NCBI RefSeq assembly: GCF_000429065.1
Contig: NZ_AUBD01000014.1
Location: forward strand, 1-40,158
Direction of reading: 5' to 3'
DNA: 40,158 nt
From: Silanimonas lenta DSM 16282
Lineage (GTDB): Bacteria > Pseudomonadota > Gammaproteobacteria > Xanthomonadales > Xanthomonadaceae
Part shown: piece by piece, positions 1 to 8,545 of the stretch
Numbering within the stretch: the first letter of the stretch is position 1
Layout: each line of letters starts with the position of its first letter
Made by a program: the position numbers and the translations under genes
Notes under the pieces: generated by a model
The model's input: only the letters and a program-made list of their open reading frames with translations
The model's database searches: none
Told to the model about the DNA's origin: nothing

Positions 1-2651
1 AGGAGGCCCGGCTGGCGGAGGAGGCCCGGCTGGCGGAGGAGGCCCGGCTGGCGGAGGAGGCCCGGCTGGCGGAGGAGGCCCGGCTGGCGGAGGAGCGCGC
101 CCGTCTCGAGGCCGAGCGCCAGCGCCTTGCCGAGGAAATCGCCCGCCGCGAGGCGGCGCGCGCCGCCGAGGCGGCCGCCGCGGCTCCCGAGACGGGCCGC
201 GCCGGCCTGTCCTTCGAGGGCGTGGACGTGCCCGATGCCGGCGATCCTGCCGATCCGGATGCGCCGCTCGACACCACCGACATCGACCTCGACCTGCTCG
301 AGATCTTCCTCGAGGAATCGCGCGACCTGCTCGACCACAGCGACGGGCTGGTGGCCCGCCTGCGCGACGAGCACGAAGACCGCGAGCTCGTCACCGGCCT
401 GCAGCGCGACCTGCACACCCTGAAGGGCGGGGCGCGCATGGCCGGCGTCTGGGCCGTGGGCGAGCTCGGCCATGCCATGGAATCGCTGCTGGAAGCGGTG
501 GCCGACGGTCGCCGCCAGCTCGATGCCAGCGGCATCATCGTGCTCGAGCGCTGCTTCGACCGCCTGCACGCGATGATCGCCCGGGTGGCCGAGCGCAAGG
601 CCATCGTCCAGCCCAATGGCCTGATTGCCCAGGTGAATGCGCTGGCCGCCGGCGAGCCGCTGGCCGCAGCCGAAGCCGCTCCGGCGGTCGGCGAGGCAGA
701 GGGCGGCGCCCCGGCCCCGTTGGAGGCGCCGCGCAAGCCCAGGCTCGGCGAGCTCTCGCGGCCGATCGCCGATGCCGTGGACGAGGACGACGGCGGCGCC
801 CTGCGCGCGGCCCAGGAGCAGGTGCGCATCCGCGCCGACCTGCTCGACAAGCTCGTCAACTACGCCGGCGAGGTGGCGATCTACCGTTCCCGCCTCGAGC
901 AGCAGCTTGGCGCCTTCCGCGCCAACCTCAACGAGCTGGAGCAGACCACCACCCGTATCCGCGACCAGCTGCGCCGCCTCGAGATCGAGACCGAGGCGCA
1001 GATCGCCTCGCGCTACCAGCGCGAGGAGGAGGACGACCGCGACTTCGACCCACTGGAGTTCGACCGCTTCTCCACCCAGCAGCAGCTCACCCGCTCGCTG
1101 GCCGAGTCGACCAACGACCTCGGCAACCTCTACGACTCGCTGGACGAGCTGACCCGAGGCTATGAGGCCCTGCTGCTGCAGCAGTCGCGAGTGAGTTCCG
1201 ATCTGCAGGAGGGCCTCATGCGCACCCGCATGCTGCCCTTCGAGTCGCTGGTGCCGCGCCTGCGCCGGGTGCTGCGCCAGGCCTGCGCCGATACCGGCAA
1301 GCAGGCCCAGCTCAAGGTGGATGGCGCCAGTGGCGAGATGGACCGCTCGGTGCTCGACCGGATGACGGCGCCCATCGAGCACATGCTGCGCAACGCCATC
1401 GCCCATGGCCTCGAGATGCCGGAAGAGCGCCGCCGGGCGAAGAAGGATGCCGAGGGCACGGTACGCATCGCGGTGGCGCGCGAAGGCTCGGAAGTGGTGC
1501 TGCGGATCAGCGACGATGGCCGCGGCCTCGACCGCGAGCGCATCTTCGCCAAGGCAGTGGAGCGCGGCCTGACCACGCCGGACGCCCAGCTCAGCGACGA
1601 ACAGGTATACGGCTTCATCCTCGAGTCCGGCTTCTCCACCGCCGAGTCGGTGAGCAGGCTCGCCGGCCGCGGCGTGGGCATGGACGTGGTCTACAACGAG
1701 ATCCGCCAGCTCGGCGGCTCGCTGCAGATCCGCTCCACCCCGGGCAAGGGCAGCGAGTTCACCATCCGCCTGCCCTTCACCCTGGCGGTGACGCAGGCGG
1801 TGTTCGTCAAGATCGGCGAGACCCGCTTCGCGGTGCCGATCGCCTCGGTGCAGGGCGTGGCCCGCATCGGCCGCGAGGAGCTCGCCAGGCAGGAGCGCGA
1901 GGAGAAGCCCACCTTCCGCTACGCCGGCGAGGACTACGGCATCTACGATCTTGGCCGCCTCGTCGGCCATGCCCCGGCCAGGGCCGAGGGCAGCCTGCAG
2001 ATGCCGCTGCTGCTGGCGCGTTCGGGCGACCTGCGCGCCGCCATCTGCGTCGACCAGGTGCTGGGCAGCCGCGAGATCGTGGTGAAGCCGGTCGGGCCGC
2101 AGGTCAGTTCGGTCTCCGGCATCTTCGGCGCCACCATCATGGGCGATGGCTCGGTGGTGGTGATCCTCGACGTGGCGCCGCTGGCACGCCGCTACAACGC
2201 GCTGGCGGCCGAGGCCGCGACCTCCGACCGCCCGGCGGCGCCGGCCGCCGCGCCGCTGGCCGAGCGCCGGGTGCCCTACGTGATGGTGGTGGACGACTCC
2301 ATCACCATGCGCAAGGTCACCGGCCGCGTGCTGGAGCGCCACAACTTCGAGGTGGGCACGGCGAAGGACGGCGTGGATGCCATCGAGAAGATGGCCGATC
2401 GCGTGCCCGACCTGATGCTGCTCGACATCGAGATGCCGCGCATGGACGGCTACGAGCTGGCGCAGACCATGCGCGGCGACCCGCGCCTGCGCGACGTGCC
2501 GATCATCATGATCACCTCGCGCACCGGCGACAAACACCGCCAGCGCGCCTTCGAGATCGGCGTGAACCGCTACCTTGGCAAGCCCTACCAGGAGCCGGAA
2601 CTGATCCGCCACGTGTTCGAACTGCTGGCCGAGGTGGCCGCCCGTGGCTGA
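1..2651 (+). CDS. chpA: Chp/Pil chemosensory hybrid histidine kinase (CheA family), 5' end outside the window
   Basis: Hybrid CheA-type kinase of the type IV pilus (twitching) chemosensory system. The frame is open from base 3, so the gene begins upstream; an internal GTG at 222 is not the start. In order: an Ala/Glu/Arg-rich helix with hexapeptide repeats (3-110); an Hpt domain with motif LHTLKGGAR (phospho-His codon 414-416); a CheA dimerisation segment (about 820-1300); a HATPase domain with N box MLRNAIAHGLE, G1 SDDGRGLD and G2 GRGVGMDVV (1360-1770); a CheW-like domain (1780-2200); and a receiver with DDS and LLDIEMPRMDG (2275-2640). Long Chp kinases usually carry several Hpt domains; only the last is visible. 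It is followed with overlapping codons by CheB-like and CheW-like genes, the chpA-chpB-chpC order known in Pseudomonas. The family is certain. The Chp assignment rests on the hybrid layout and neighbours. Confidence 0.93.
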   Translation, partial: EARLAEEARLAEEARLAEEARLAEEARLAEERARLEAERQRLAEEIARREAARAAEAAAAAPETGRAGLSFEGVDVPDAGDPADPDAPLDTTDIDLDLLEIFLEESRDLLDHSDGLVARLRDEHEDRELVTGLQRDLHTLKGGARMAGVWAVGELGHAMESLLEAVADGRRQLDASGIIVLERCFDRLHAMIARVAERKAIVQPNGLIAQVNALAAGEPLAAAEAAPAVGEAEGGAPAPLEAPRKPRLGELSRPIADAVDEDDGGALRAAQEQVRIRADLLDKLVNYAGEVAIYRSRLEQQLGAFRANLNELEQTTTRIRDQLRRLEIETEAQIASRYQREEEDDRDFDPLEFDRFSTQQQLTRSLAESTNDLGNLYDSLDELTRGYEALLLQQSRVSSDLQEGLMRTRMLPFESLVPRLRRVLRQACADTGKQAQLKVDGASGEMDRSVLDRMTAPIEHMLRNAIAHGLEMPEERRRAKKDAEGTVRIAVAREGSEVVLRISDDGRGLDRERIFAKAVERGLTTPDAQLSDEQVYGFILESGFSTAESVSRLAGRGVGMDVVYNEIRQLGGSLQIRSTPGKGSEFTIRLPFTLAVTQAVFVKIGETRFAVPIASVQGVARIGREELARQEREEKPTFRYAGEDYGIYDLGRLVGHAPARAEGSLQMPLLLARSGDLRAAICVDQVLGSREIVVKPVGPQVSSVSGIFGATIMGDGSVVVILDVAPLARRYNALAAEAATSDRPAAPAAAPLAERRVPYVMVVDDSITMRKVTGRVLERHNFEVGTAKDGVDAIEKMADRVPDLMLLDIEMPRMDGYELAQTMRGDPRLRDVPIIMITSRTGDKHRQRAFEIGVNRYLGKPYQEPELIRHVFELLAEVAARG
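3..92 (+). repeat. 18-bp tandem repeat, five perfect copies, in the kinase linker
   Basis: Five identical, contiguous 18-base units (3-20, 21-38, 39-56, 57-74, 75-92) each encode Glu-Ala-Arg-Leu-Ala-Glu. A diverged sixth unit at 93-110 encodes ERARLE. The array may continue left of the window. The unit is a multiple of three, so copy changes keep the frame. The peptide is a charged helix former, probably a rigid spacer between Hpt domains. Confidence 0.9.
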
Positions 2652-4434
2652 GGGCGTGCCGCTGAAGGTGGCCCTGCTGGCCCGTGCCGGCGAGGCCCGC
2701 GGCCAGCTGCGCCGCGCCCTCGACGAGTTCGGCGCCGAGCTGGTGCTGGAGGCCGACCCCAACGAGCTCGATGCCGGGCAGCTTGCCGGTTCGGGCGCCA
2801 CCACGGTGCTGGTCAGTGTCGAGCCGGCCGTCGAATCGGCGCTGGAGCGGCTGGAGGCCGTGCTGCTCGCTCCGGGCCTCACCGTGCTCTACGACGAGGC
2901 CGAGACCACGGCGAGGCTGCAGGGCTGGGACCTCAACCGCTGGGCGCGGCATCTCGCCGCCAAGCTGCTCGGCAAGGACGTGCTGCCGCCGGGCGCCGAA
3001 CCGGCGCCGCATGCCGAGGCGGCCGAGCACCTGGTGGCCGCGCCCCTGCCCACGCCCTCGGCGCTGGCCGCCGGTGCCCGTATCGAGGACTACACGGCCG
3101 AGCTGGGCCAGATGGCGGCGGCGGTGCCGAGCGCCGAACTGCCGAGCGACCTGCCGCAGCCCGAGCCCCGGCCGGGCGGAGAGGGCGAGCCGCCGGCCTG
3201 GGCGGCCCCGCCGGCGGCGGAAGGGGATCCCGGGGCCCTGGCCCTGGACGATGCCGCCCTGGCCCAGGCCCTTGGCGCTACCGATGCCCCGCCGCCCGAG
3301 CGCGAGCCGGCTTCGGCGGCAGAGCCGCAGCTTCTGTCCGACGAGGCCATCGACCTTTCCGGCCTGGAACTGATCGATGATCCGGCCGGGGCCGTGCCGC
3401 CACCGCCTTCGGTCTCGCTGCTCTCGGCGAAGGAGATCCGCTTCGATGCCTCGGTCATCGAGGTCGAGGAGCTCACGCTTTCCGAGGAGGAGCTGGCGGC
3501 CTTCGGCGAACTCGGCGCCCCCCTGGCGGCAGAGGCTGCCGGGACCGTGACGGAAGGTGAGGAAGCCCTGGAGCTGGACGAAGACCTGGCGAAGCTCGCC
3601 GCCTCCCTCGACGAGAACCTGGAAGCCCTGAGCGTCGAGCCCGTTGCCGAGGAGCCGCTGGCCGCGCCGCAGGAGGAGCGCCCGCCGCCGCCGGATGTCT
3701 CGCACCTGCGCCTGGATGACGGCGCAGCACCGCTGGAGACGCCGGCTGCCACCAGGCCCCGCTTCGACTTCAGCGGCCTGTCGCTGGAGCTGGCCCCGGT
3801 GGACGAGAGCCCGGCAGCCCCGCTGCCGGCCACTGCACCGGCTGCGCCGCCGCCGGCGCTCGACATCGGCCATCTCAGCCTCGCCCCGCTTGCCGACGCC
3901 GGGGGGGAGGCCGCCGCCGCGGTACGCACGGTGCTGGTGCTCTCCGGCATCGGTGGCCCGGATGCGGTGCGCCAGCTGGTGCGCGCCCTGCCGGCCAGTT
4001 TCCCGGGCGCGGTGCTGCTGAAGCAGAACCTCGACGGCGGCCGCCACGACCGCTTCGTGGAGCAGCTGGCCAAGATCAGCCGCCTGCCGGTGGCGCTGTC
4101 GGAACCGCATGAAACGCCGCCGGGCAATGCCGTGCGGGTACTGCCCGATGGGGCCAGTGCCGCAGGTGCCTTGAGCTTCCCGAAGGAGGGCGGCGTCGCC
4201 GCCCTGATCGAGGCGGTGGCCGCGCTCGATGGCGCCATCGTGGTGCTGAGCGGTGCCGACGAGGCCGCCATCGAGCCCCTGAAGGCGGCGATGGCGGGCG
4301 GCGTGCGCGTGCTGGTGCAGGATCCGTCCAGCTGCTTCGACGGCAAGGTGGCGGGCGTGCTGCGCGAGGCGGGCGCCCCCGCGGTGCCGGCCGCCGATCT
4401 CGCCGCCCGCCTCGATGCCTATTTCTCCTCCTGA
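2644..4434 (+). CDS. CheB-like protein of the Chp cluster with degenerate receiver and methylesterase domains
   Basis: A 596-residue protein starting at GTG 2644, overlapping the kinase stop by 8 bases, so translation is probably coupled. Residues 1-120 resemble a receiver fold, but the phospho-acceptor position reads VLVSVEP with no Asp. Residues 120-420 are an acidic, Pro/Ala-rich linker. Residues 427-596 align with the CheB methylesterase domain (VLVLSGIGGPDAVRQL, then LLKQNLDGG). The CheB catalytic Ser (GASTGG) falls on Gly435, the catalytic His (TQHMP) on Asn462, and the catalytic Asp segment (TGMGNDG) reads LSGADEA. The fold is therefore recognisable while the triad is gone. It occupies the chpB slot. 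A scaffold or allosteric role in pilus chemosensing is an inference; methylesterase activity is unlikely. Confidence 0.8.
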   Translation: MAEGVPLKVALLARAGEARGQLRRALDEFGAELVLEADPNELDAGQLAGSGATTVLVSVEPAVESALERLEAVLLAPGLTVLYDEAETTARLQGWDLNRWARHLAAKLLGKDVLPPGAEPAPHAEAAEHLVAAPLPTPSALAAGARIEDYTAELGQMAAAVPSAELPSDLPQPEPRPGGEGEPPAWAAPPAAEGDPGALALDDAALAQALGATDAPPPEREPASAAEPQLLSDEAIDLSGLELIDDPAGAVPPPPSVSLLSAKEIRFDASVIEVEELTLSEEELAAFGELGAPLAAEAAGTVTEGEEALELDEDLAKLAASLDENLEALSVEPVAEEPLAAPQEERPPPPDVSHLRLDDGAAPLETPAATRPRFDFSGLSLELAPVDESPAAPLPATAPAAPPPALDIGHLSLAPLADAGGEAAAAVRTVLVLSGIGGPDAVRQLVRALPASFPGAVLLKQNLDGGRHDRFVEQLAKISRLPVALSEPHETPPGNAVRVLPDGASAAGALSFPKEGGVAALIEAVAALDGAIVVLSGADEAAIEPLKAAMAGGVRVLVQDPSSCFDGKVAGVLREAGAPAVPAADLAARLDAYFSS

Positions 4435-4446
4435 TCCGGACGCCCC

Positions 4447-4917
4447 ATGAGCGAGCTCCAGAACGACATCCGAGGCGTGCTGATCGCGGTGGGCGGTGGC
4501 CGCCTGCTGCTGCCCAATGCCAGCGTCGCCGAGGTCATCTCCTACTCCGAGCCGGAGCGCATCGAGGGCGCGCCCGACTGGCTGCTCGGCGCCGCCCGCT
4601 GGCGCGGCTGGCGCCTGCCGGTGCTGAGCTTCCCGCAGCTCGTGGGCTGGCCCGCCGATACCGCCCAGCTCGGCGCCAAGGTGGCGGTGCTCAAGGCCCT
4701 TGGCGGCAATCCGCGCCTGCCCTATTTCGCGGTGGTCTCGCAGGGCTTCCCGCGCCTCGTCAGCGTGGGCCGCGAGCGCCTGGTGGCGATCGAGGACATG
4801 AAGGACCTGCCGCTCGGCGTGCAGGCCCGGGTGCAGCTCGGCGAGGACGTGGCCGTGATCCCCGACCTGCTCACCGTGGAACTGCTGGTCGAGGAAGCCC
4901 TGGCCAAGGCGGCCTGA
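4447..4917 (+). CDS. chpC: CheW-domain protein of the Chp cluster
   Basis: 156 residues, almost entirely one CheW fold (DIRGVLIAVGGGRLLLPNASVAEVI near the start, then WLLGAARWRGWRLPVLSF). CheW domains couple chemoreceptors to CheA kinases through an SH3-like surface. It starts at ATG 4447, 12 bases after the CheB-like gene, and closes the three-gene group. In Pseudomonas the last gene of the Chp group, chpC, is likewise a CheW homologue, which is the reason for the symbol. It faces rsmE across 12 bases. Confidence 0.82.
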   Translation: MSELQNDIRGVLIAVGGGRLLLPNASVAEVISYSEPERIEGAPDWLLGAARWRGWRLPVLSFPQLVGWPADTAQLGAKVAVLKALGGNPRLPYFAVVSQGFPRLVSVGRERLVAIEDMKDLPLGVQARVQLGEDVAVIPDLLTVELLVEEALAKAA

Positions 4918-4929
4918 GGCCCTCCGGGT

Positions 4930-5667
4930 TCAGGCCCAGTCGCCGTAAAGCGCCTGCAGGGCGGCCAGTACCGCCAGGCCTGCCGTCTCGGTACGCAGCA
5001 CCCGGGGTCCGAGCCGTACCCCCTCGAAACCGGATTGCGTGAGCAGGCCGAGGTCGCGCTCGCCAAGCCCGCCCTCCGGGCCGATGACCAGCACGAGCGG
5101 TTGGGAGACGTCGATGTCCAGCGCTCTCAGGGCGCGGCCCCGGTGCGGGTCGAGGATCAGCCGCCGGGCCGTGGCGGGCAGGGCGGCCACCGCCGCGTGC
5201 AGGGGCAGGGGCTCGGCCACCGCGGGCAGGCGCGCCCGCCCGCTCTGCTCGCAGGCCGCGGCCACCACCCCACGCCAGTGGGCGAGGCGGCGTTCGGCGC
5301 GTTCGCCCTCCAGCTTCACCTCGGTGCGCTCGGTGAGCACCGGCTGGATGGCGTGCACGCCGAGTTCGGTGGCCTTCTGCAGGATCAGGTCCATCCTGTC
5401 GCCGCGGGCCACGCCCTGCAGCAGGGTGATGGCGAGCGGCGATTCGTTGCCGCGCGCCTGCACGCCCTCGACGGTGAGTTCGACCGCCTTCTTCTCGGTG
5501 CCGGTGATCCGGGCCGGGTAGTCGTAGCCATCGCCGTTGAACAGGGTCACGGCGTCGCCGGCGCGCAGACGCAGTACGCGCAGCAGGTGCAGGCTCTTGT
5601 CCTCGGGCAGCGGCACCCGCTGCCCGGGGGCCAGCGGCGCCTCGACATGGCAGCGGATCAGGCGCAT
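4930..5667 (-). CDS. rsmE: 16S rRNA (uracil-1498-N3)-methyltransferase RsmE
   Basis: 245 residues from ATG 5667 (MRLIRCHVEA). RsmE methylates N3 of U1498 in helix 44 of 16S rRNA using S-adenosylmethionine. It has an N-terminal PUA-like domain (residues 1-75, with DKSLHLLRVLRLRAGD) and a SPOUT knot domain with QKATELGVHAIQPVLTERT and the SAM-binding loop VIGPEGGLG near residue 200, followed by LGPRVLRTETA. Length matches the E. coli enzyme (about 243). The start codon lies inside the last codons of bioA (10-base overlap), so the pair is translationally coupled on the minus strand. Confidence 0.97.
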   Translation of the reverse strand: MRLIRCHVEAPLAPGQRVPLPEDKSLHLLRVLRLRAGDAVTLFNGDGYDYPARITGTEKKAVELTVEGVQARGNESPLAITLLQGVARGDRMDLILQKATELGVHAIQPVLTERTEVKLEGERAERRLAHWRGVVAAACEQSGRARLPAVAEPLPLHAAVAALPATARRLILDPHRGRALRALDIDVSQPLVLVIGPEGGLGERDLGLLTQSGFEGVRLGPRVLRTETAGLAVLAALQALYGDWA

Positions 5668-7067
5668 CGGGCGTAGGCTTCGAGGGCGGCGGCGGTGGCG
5701 CGTTCCAGCACGGCGATCTCCTCCTCGCCGATGCAGTACGGCGGCATCCAGTAGAGCACGTTGCCCAGGGGCCGCAGCACGGCCCCGGCGGCGAGCCCGG
5801 CGCGGTAGGCGGCGAGCGCGCGGCGCCGGGGATGGTCGGCATGCGGGCGGCGGCTCCTGCGGTCTTCCACCAGTTCGAAGGCGAGGATCATGCCGGTCTG
5901 GCGCAGGTCGCCCACCAGCGGGCGGTCGGCGAAGCGCGCGGCGGCGTGGCCGAGCCGGGCCGACAGGGCGCGGTTGGCCTCGATGGCATGCGTGGACTCG
6001 AACAGGTCGAGGGTGGCATTGGCGGCGGCGCAGGCCACCGGATTGCCGGCGAAGCTGTGCGAATGCAGGAAGGCGCGGCTGCGGTCCTCGCTCCAGAAGG
6101 CCTCGAACACCGCCTCGGTGGTGAGCACCGCCGAGAGCGGCAGGGCGCCGCCGGAGAGGCCTTTCGACAGGCAGAGGAAGTCCGGCGCGATGCCGGCCTG
6201 CTCGCAGGCGAACAGGGTGCCGGTGCGGCCGAAGCCCACGGCGATCTCGTCGGCGATCAGGTGCACGCCAAAGCGGTCGCAGAGCGTCCGCGCCTCGGCG
6301 AGGTAGGCCGGATGGTGCATGCGCATGCCGCCGGCGCACTGCACCAGCGGCTCCAGCACCAGGGCGGCGAGGGTCTCGCCCTCGCGTTCGAACAGGGCGG
6401 CGAGGGCGGCGGCGGCGCGGCGGGCGCAGGCCTCCGGCGATTCGCCCGGCGCGGCGTGGAAGGCATCGGGCGAGGGCACCAGCCGCGGCTCCAGCAGCAG
6501 CGGGGCGTAGATGCGGCGGTAGAGCGGGATGTCGCTCATGGCCAGCGCGCCGAGCGTCTCGCCGTGGTAGCCGTTCTCCAGCGCCACGAAGCGGGTGCGC
6601 TGCGCCTGCCCGGCGTTCTGGTGGGCGTGGAAGCTCATCTTGAGCGCGATCTCGATCGCCGCGCTGCCGTTCTCGCCGTAGAACACGCGGCGCAGCGGGG
6701 CGCGCCCCGGCTCCCGCGGGGCGAGCGCCACCAGGCGCTCGGCGAGCCGCAGGCCGGGCTCGTGGGCGAAACCGGCATAGATCACGTGTTCCAGCTCCGC
6801 CGCCTGCGCGCCGATGGCGGCGGCGATGTGCGGATGGGCATGGCCGAAGAGGTTGGTCCACCAGCTGGAGATGGCATCCAGCCAGCGCGTGCCGTCCAGG
6901 CCTTCGAGCCAGGCGCCGCGGCCGCGCCGGACCGGCAGCAGGGGCAGCTCGCCGCGGTGCTCGCGCATCTGCGTGCAGGGGTGCCAGACCACGGCGAGGT
7001 CGCGGGCGAGGAAGGCCTCGACGCCGCCCTCTGCTAGCATCGGCGCGATGGAAGCGTTCTCGTTCAT
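5658..7067 (-). CDS. bioA: Adenosylmethionine-8-amino-7-oxononanoate aminotransferase BioA
   Basis: 469 residues from ATG 7067 (MNENASIAPM). BioA transfers an amino group from SAM to KAPA to make DAPA in biotin synthesis and uses PLP. BioA-specific signatures are WHPCTQM and the SSWWTNLFGHAHP segment near the N terminus. General class III features are YGENGSAAIEIALKMS, DEIAVGFGRTG and the PLP lysine in LSKGLSGG. The frame is open further upstream, but no methionine gives a better start. An internal ATG at 7040 would remove nine residues and cannot be excluded. No other biotin gene is in the window. It is divergent from nudE with about 70 bases between starts. Confidence 0.95.
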   Translation of the reverse strand: MNENASIAPMLAEGGVEAFLARDLAVVWHPCTQMREHRGELPLLPVRRGRGAWLEGLDGTRWLDAISSWWTNLFGHAHPHIAAAIGAQAAELEHVIYAGFAHEPGLRLAERLVALAPREPGRAPLRRVFYGENGSAAIEIALKMSFHAHQNAGQAQRTRFVALENGYHGETLGALAMSDIPLYRRIYAPLLLEPRLVPSPDAFHAAPGESPEACARRAAAALAALFEREGETLAALVLEPLVQCAGGMRMHHPAYLAEARTLCDRFGVHLIADEIAVGFGRTGTLFACEQAGIAPDFLCLSKGLSGGALPLSAVLTTEAVFEAFWSEDRSRAFLHSHSFAGNPVACAAANATLDLFESTHAIEANRALSARLGHAAARFADRPLVGDLRQTGMILAFELVEDRRSRRPHADHPRRRALAAYRAGLAAGAVLRPLGNVLYWMPPYCIGEEEIAVLERATAAALEAYARCA

Positions 7068-7139
7068 GCCCCGAATGATGGTGAGCCGGGCTGCGGCTGT
7101 CCATGCGCGATCGTGGCCGCGTGGCGCATGGGGCCGGCC

Positions 7140-7697
7140 ATGAGCCGGCCGCTGCCCATCGTCCATGGCCGCGAGGAAGTCGATGTCGGGGCCTACCGGC
7201 TGGAGCGCGTGGACCTCGAGTTCAGCAATGGCGAGCGCCGCCGCTTCGAGCGCCTGAAGAGCAAGGGCCATGGCGCGGTGATGATCGCCGCCCTGCCGGA
7301 CCCGGAGACCGTGCTGCTGGTGCGCGAGTACGGCACCGGCACCCACCGCTACGAGCTTGGCCTGCCCAAGGGCAAGATCGACGCCGGCGAGACCTGGGAG
7401 CAGGCCGCGGGCCGCGAGATGCGCGAGGAGATCGGCCATGGCGCGCACCGCCTCACCCGGCTGCGCGCGCTCAGCCTCGCGCCCACGTACATGAGCCACG
7501 AGATCCAGCTGGTGGTGGCCGAGGACCTGTTTCCGGACCGCCTGCCCGGCGACGAACCCGAGCCGCTCGAGGTCCTGCCCTGGCGCCTCGACCGCCTGCA
7601 TGAGCTCATGCTGCGCGAGGAGTTCTCGGAAGGCCGTTCGATCGCCGCCCTGTTCCTGGTGCGCGAATGGCTGGCCCGGGGCCGGCCACGGCCATGA
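7140..7697 (+). CDS. nudE: ADP compounds hydrolase NudE (Nudix family)
   Basis: 185 residues from ATG 7140 (MSRPLPIVHG). NudE cleaves ADP-ribose, NADH and diadenosine polyphosphates. The Nudix box is complete, GKIDAGE then seven residues then REMREEIG, giving the metal-binding glutamates. It matches E. coli NudE along its length (VDLEFSNG, YELGLPKG, LAPTYMS, GDEPEPL, SALFLVREW-like end). Upstream GTG 7113 or ATG 7128 would add residues unlike the family. Its stop overlaps the cysQ start in ATGA at 7694, the first link of a nudE-cysQ-mazG run. Confidence 0.95.
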   Translation: MSRPLPIVHGREEVDVGAYRLERVDLEFSNGERRRFERLKSKGHGAVMIAALPDPETVLLVREYGTGTHRYELGLPKGKIDAGETWEQAAGREMREEIGHGAHRLTRLRALSLAPTYMSHEIQLVVAEDLFPDRLPGDEPEPLEVLPWRLDRLHELMLREEFSEGRSIAALFLVREWLARGRPRP

Positions 7698-8545
7698 GCG
7701 CGGCGGAGGTTCCGGCGGCGACGGGGGCCGGCACGCTCGACCGAGCCGCTCTGCGTGCGCCGCTCGTCGCGCTGGCCCGGCGCGCCGGCGAGGCCATCCT
7801 CGCGGTGTATGCCCGCGATTTCGGCGTCGAGGCCAAGGCCGACCGCTCGCCTCTCACCGAGGCCGATCTCGCCTCGCACCGGGTGCTGGTGGCGGGCCTT
7901 GGCGCGCTGGCGCCCGGCATTCCGGTGCTGTCCGAGGAATCGCCGGCCAGTGAAGTGGCCGAGCGACGCCGCTGGCGGCGGCTGTGGCTGGTCGATCCGC
8001 TCGATGGCACCCGCGAGTTCGTGAAGAAGAACGGCGAGTTCTGCGTCTGCATCGCCCTCGTCGAGGACGGGGTGCCGGTGCTTGGCGTGGTGCATGCGCC
8101 GGTGGGCGACACGGGCTGGTCGGCGCTGGCCGGCGGGGGCGTCTGGAAGCACGGGCCCGAGGGCCGCGAACAGCGCCTCGCCCCGCGCCCGGCCAGCGTG
8201 ACGCCCCCCACGCTCGCCGGCCTGCGGGTGGCGGCCAGCCGCTCGCATCTCGATGCCCGCACCGCCGCCCTGCTCGAACGCCTGCCCGGAGCCGAGCGGG
8301 TGGCGCTCGGCTCGGCCCTGAAGTTCGGCCTGCTGGCCGAGGGCCGGCTCGACCTCTACCCGCGCTTCGGGCCCACCTCGGAATGGGATACCGCCGCCGG
8401 GCAGTGCCTCGTCGAGGCCATGGGCGGTGCCGTGCTCGATCTCGAGGGCCGGCCACTGCGCTACAACCAGCGCGATACCCTGATCAATGGCGATTTCCTC
8501 GCGCTCTCCGACCCGCGCCTGCCCTGGGAGTCCCTGCTTGACTGA
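7694..8545 (+). CDS. cysQ: 3'(2'),5'-bisphosphate nucleotidase CysQ
   Basis: 283 residues from ATG 7694, which overlaps the nudE stop by four bases. CysQ dephosphorylates 3'-phosphoadenosine 5'-phosphate (PAP), a toxic by-product of sulfate assimilation and of oligoribonuclease inhibition. Inositol-monophosphatase-fold motifs are visible: SPLTEADL, LSEES, the metal site VDPLDGTREFVKKNGEF, and late LKFGLLAEGRLDLYPRF followed by SEWDTAAG. The N-terminal 20 residues are low complexity and could be trimmed. No sulfate-assimilation genes are adjacent; the context is nucleotide clean-up. Confidence 0.95.
   Translation: MSAAEVPAATGAGTLDRAALRAPLVALARRAGEAILAVYARDFGVEAKADRSPLTEADLASHRVLVAGLGALAPGIPVLSEESPASEVAERRRWRRLWLVDPLDGTREFVKKNGEFCVCIALVEDGVPVLGVVHAPVGDTGWSALAGGGVWKHGPEGREQRLAPRPASVTPPTLAGLRVAASRSHLDARTAALLERLPGAERVALGSALKFGLLAEGRLDLYPRFGPTSEWDTAAGQCLVEAMGGAVLDLEGRPLRYNQRDTLINGDFLALSDPRLPWESLLD

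Noticed and set aside
3-92. Tandem array as a possible CRISPR
   Set aside because: Units are contiguous 18-base copies without spacers and lie in frame in a coding region.
222-2651. Kinase gene beginning at GTG 222
   Set aside because: The frame is open to the left edge with a continuous helical sequence and no ribosome site near 222; the gene enters from outside the window.
2512-4110. A 532-codon minus-strand open frame opposite the CheB-like gene
   Set aside because: Arg/Gly-rich with no motif; the plus-strand frame aligns with CheB and is coupled to the kinase.
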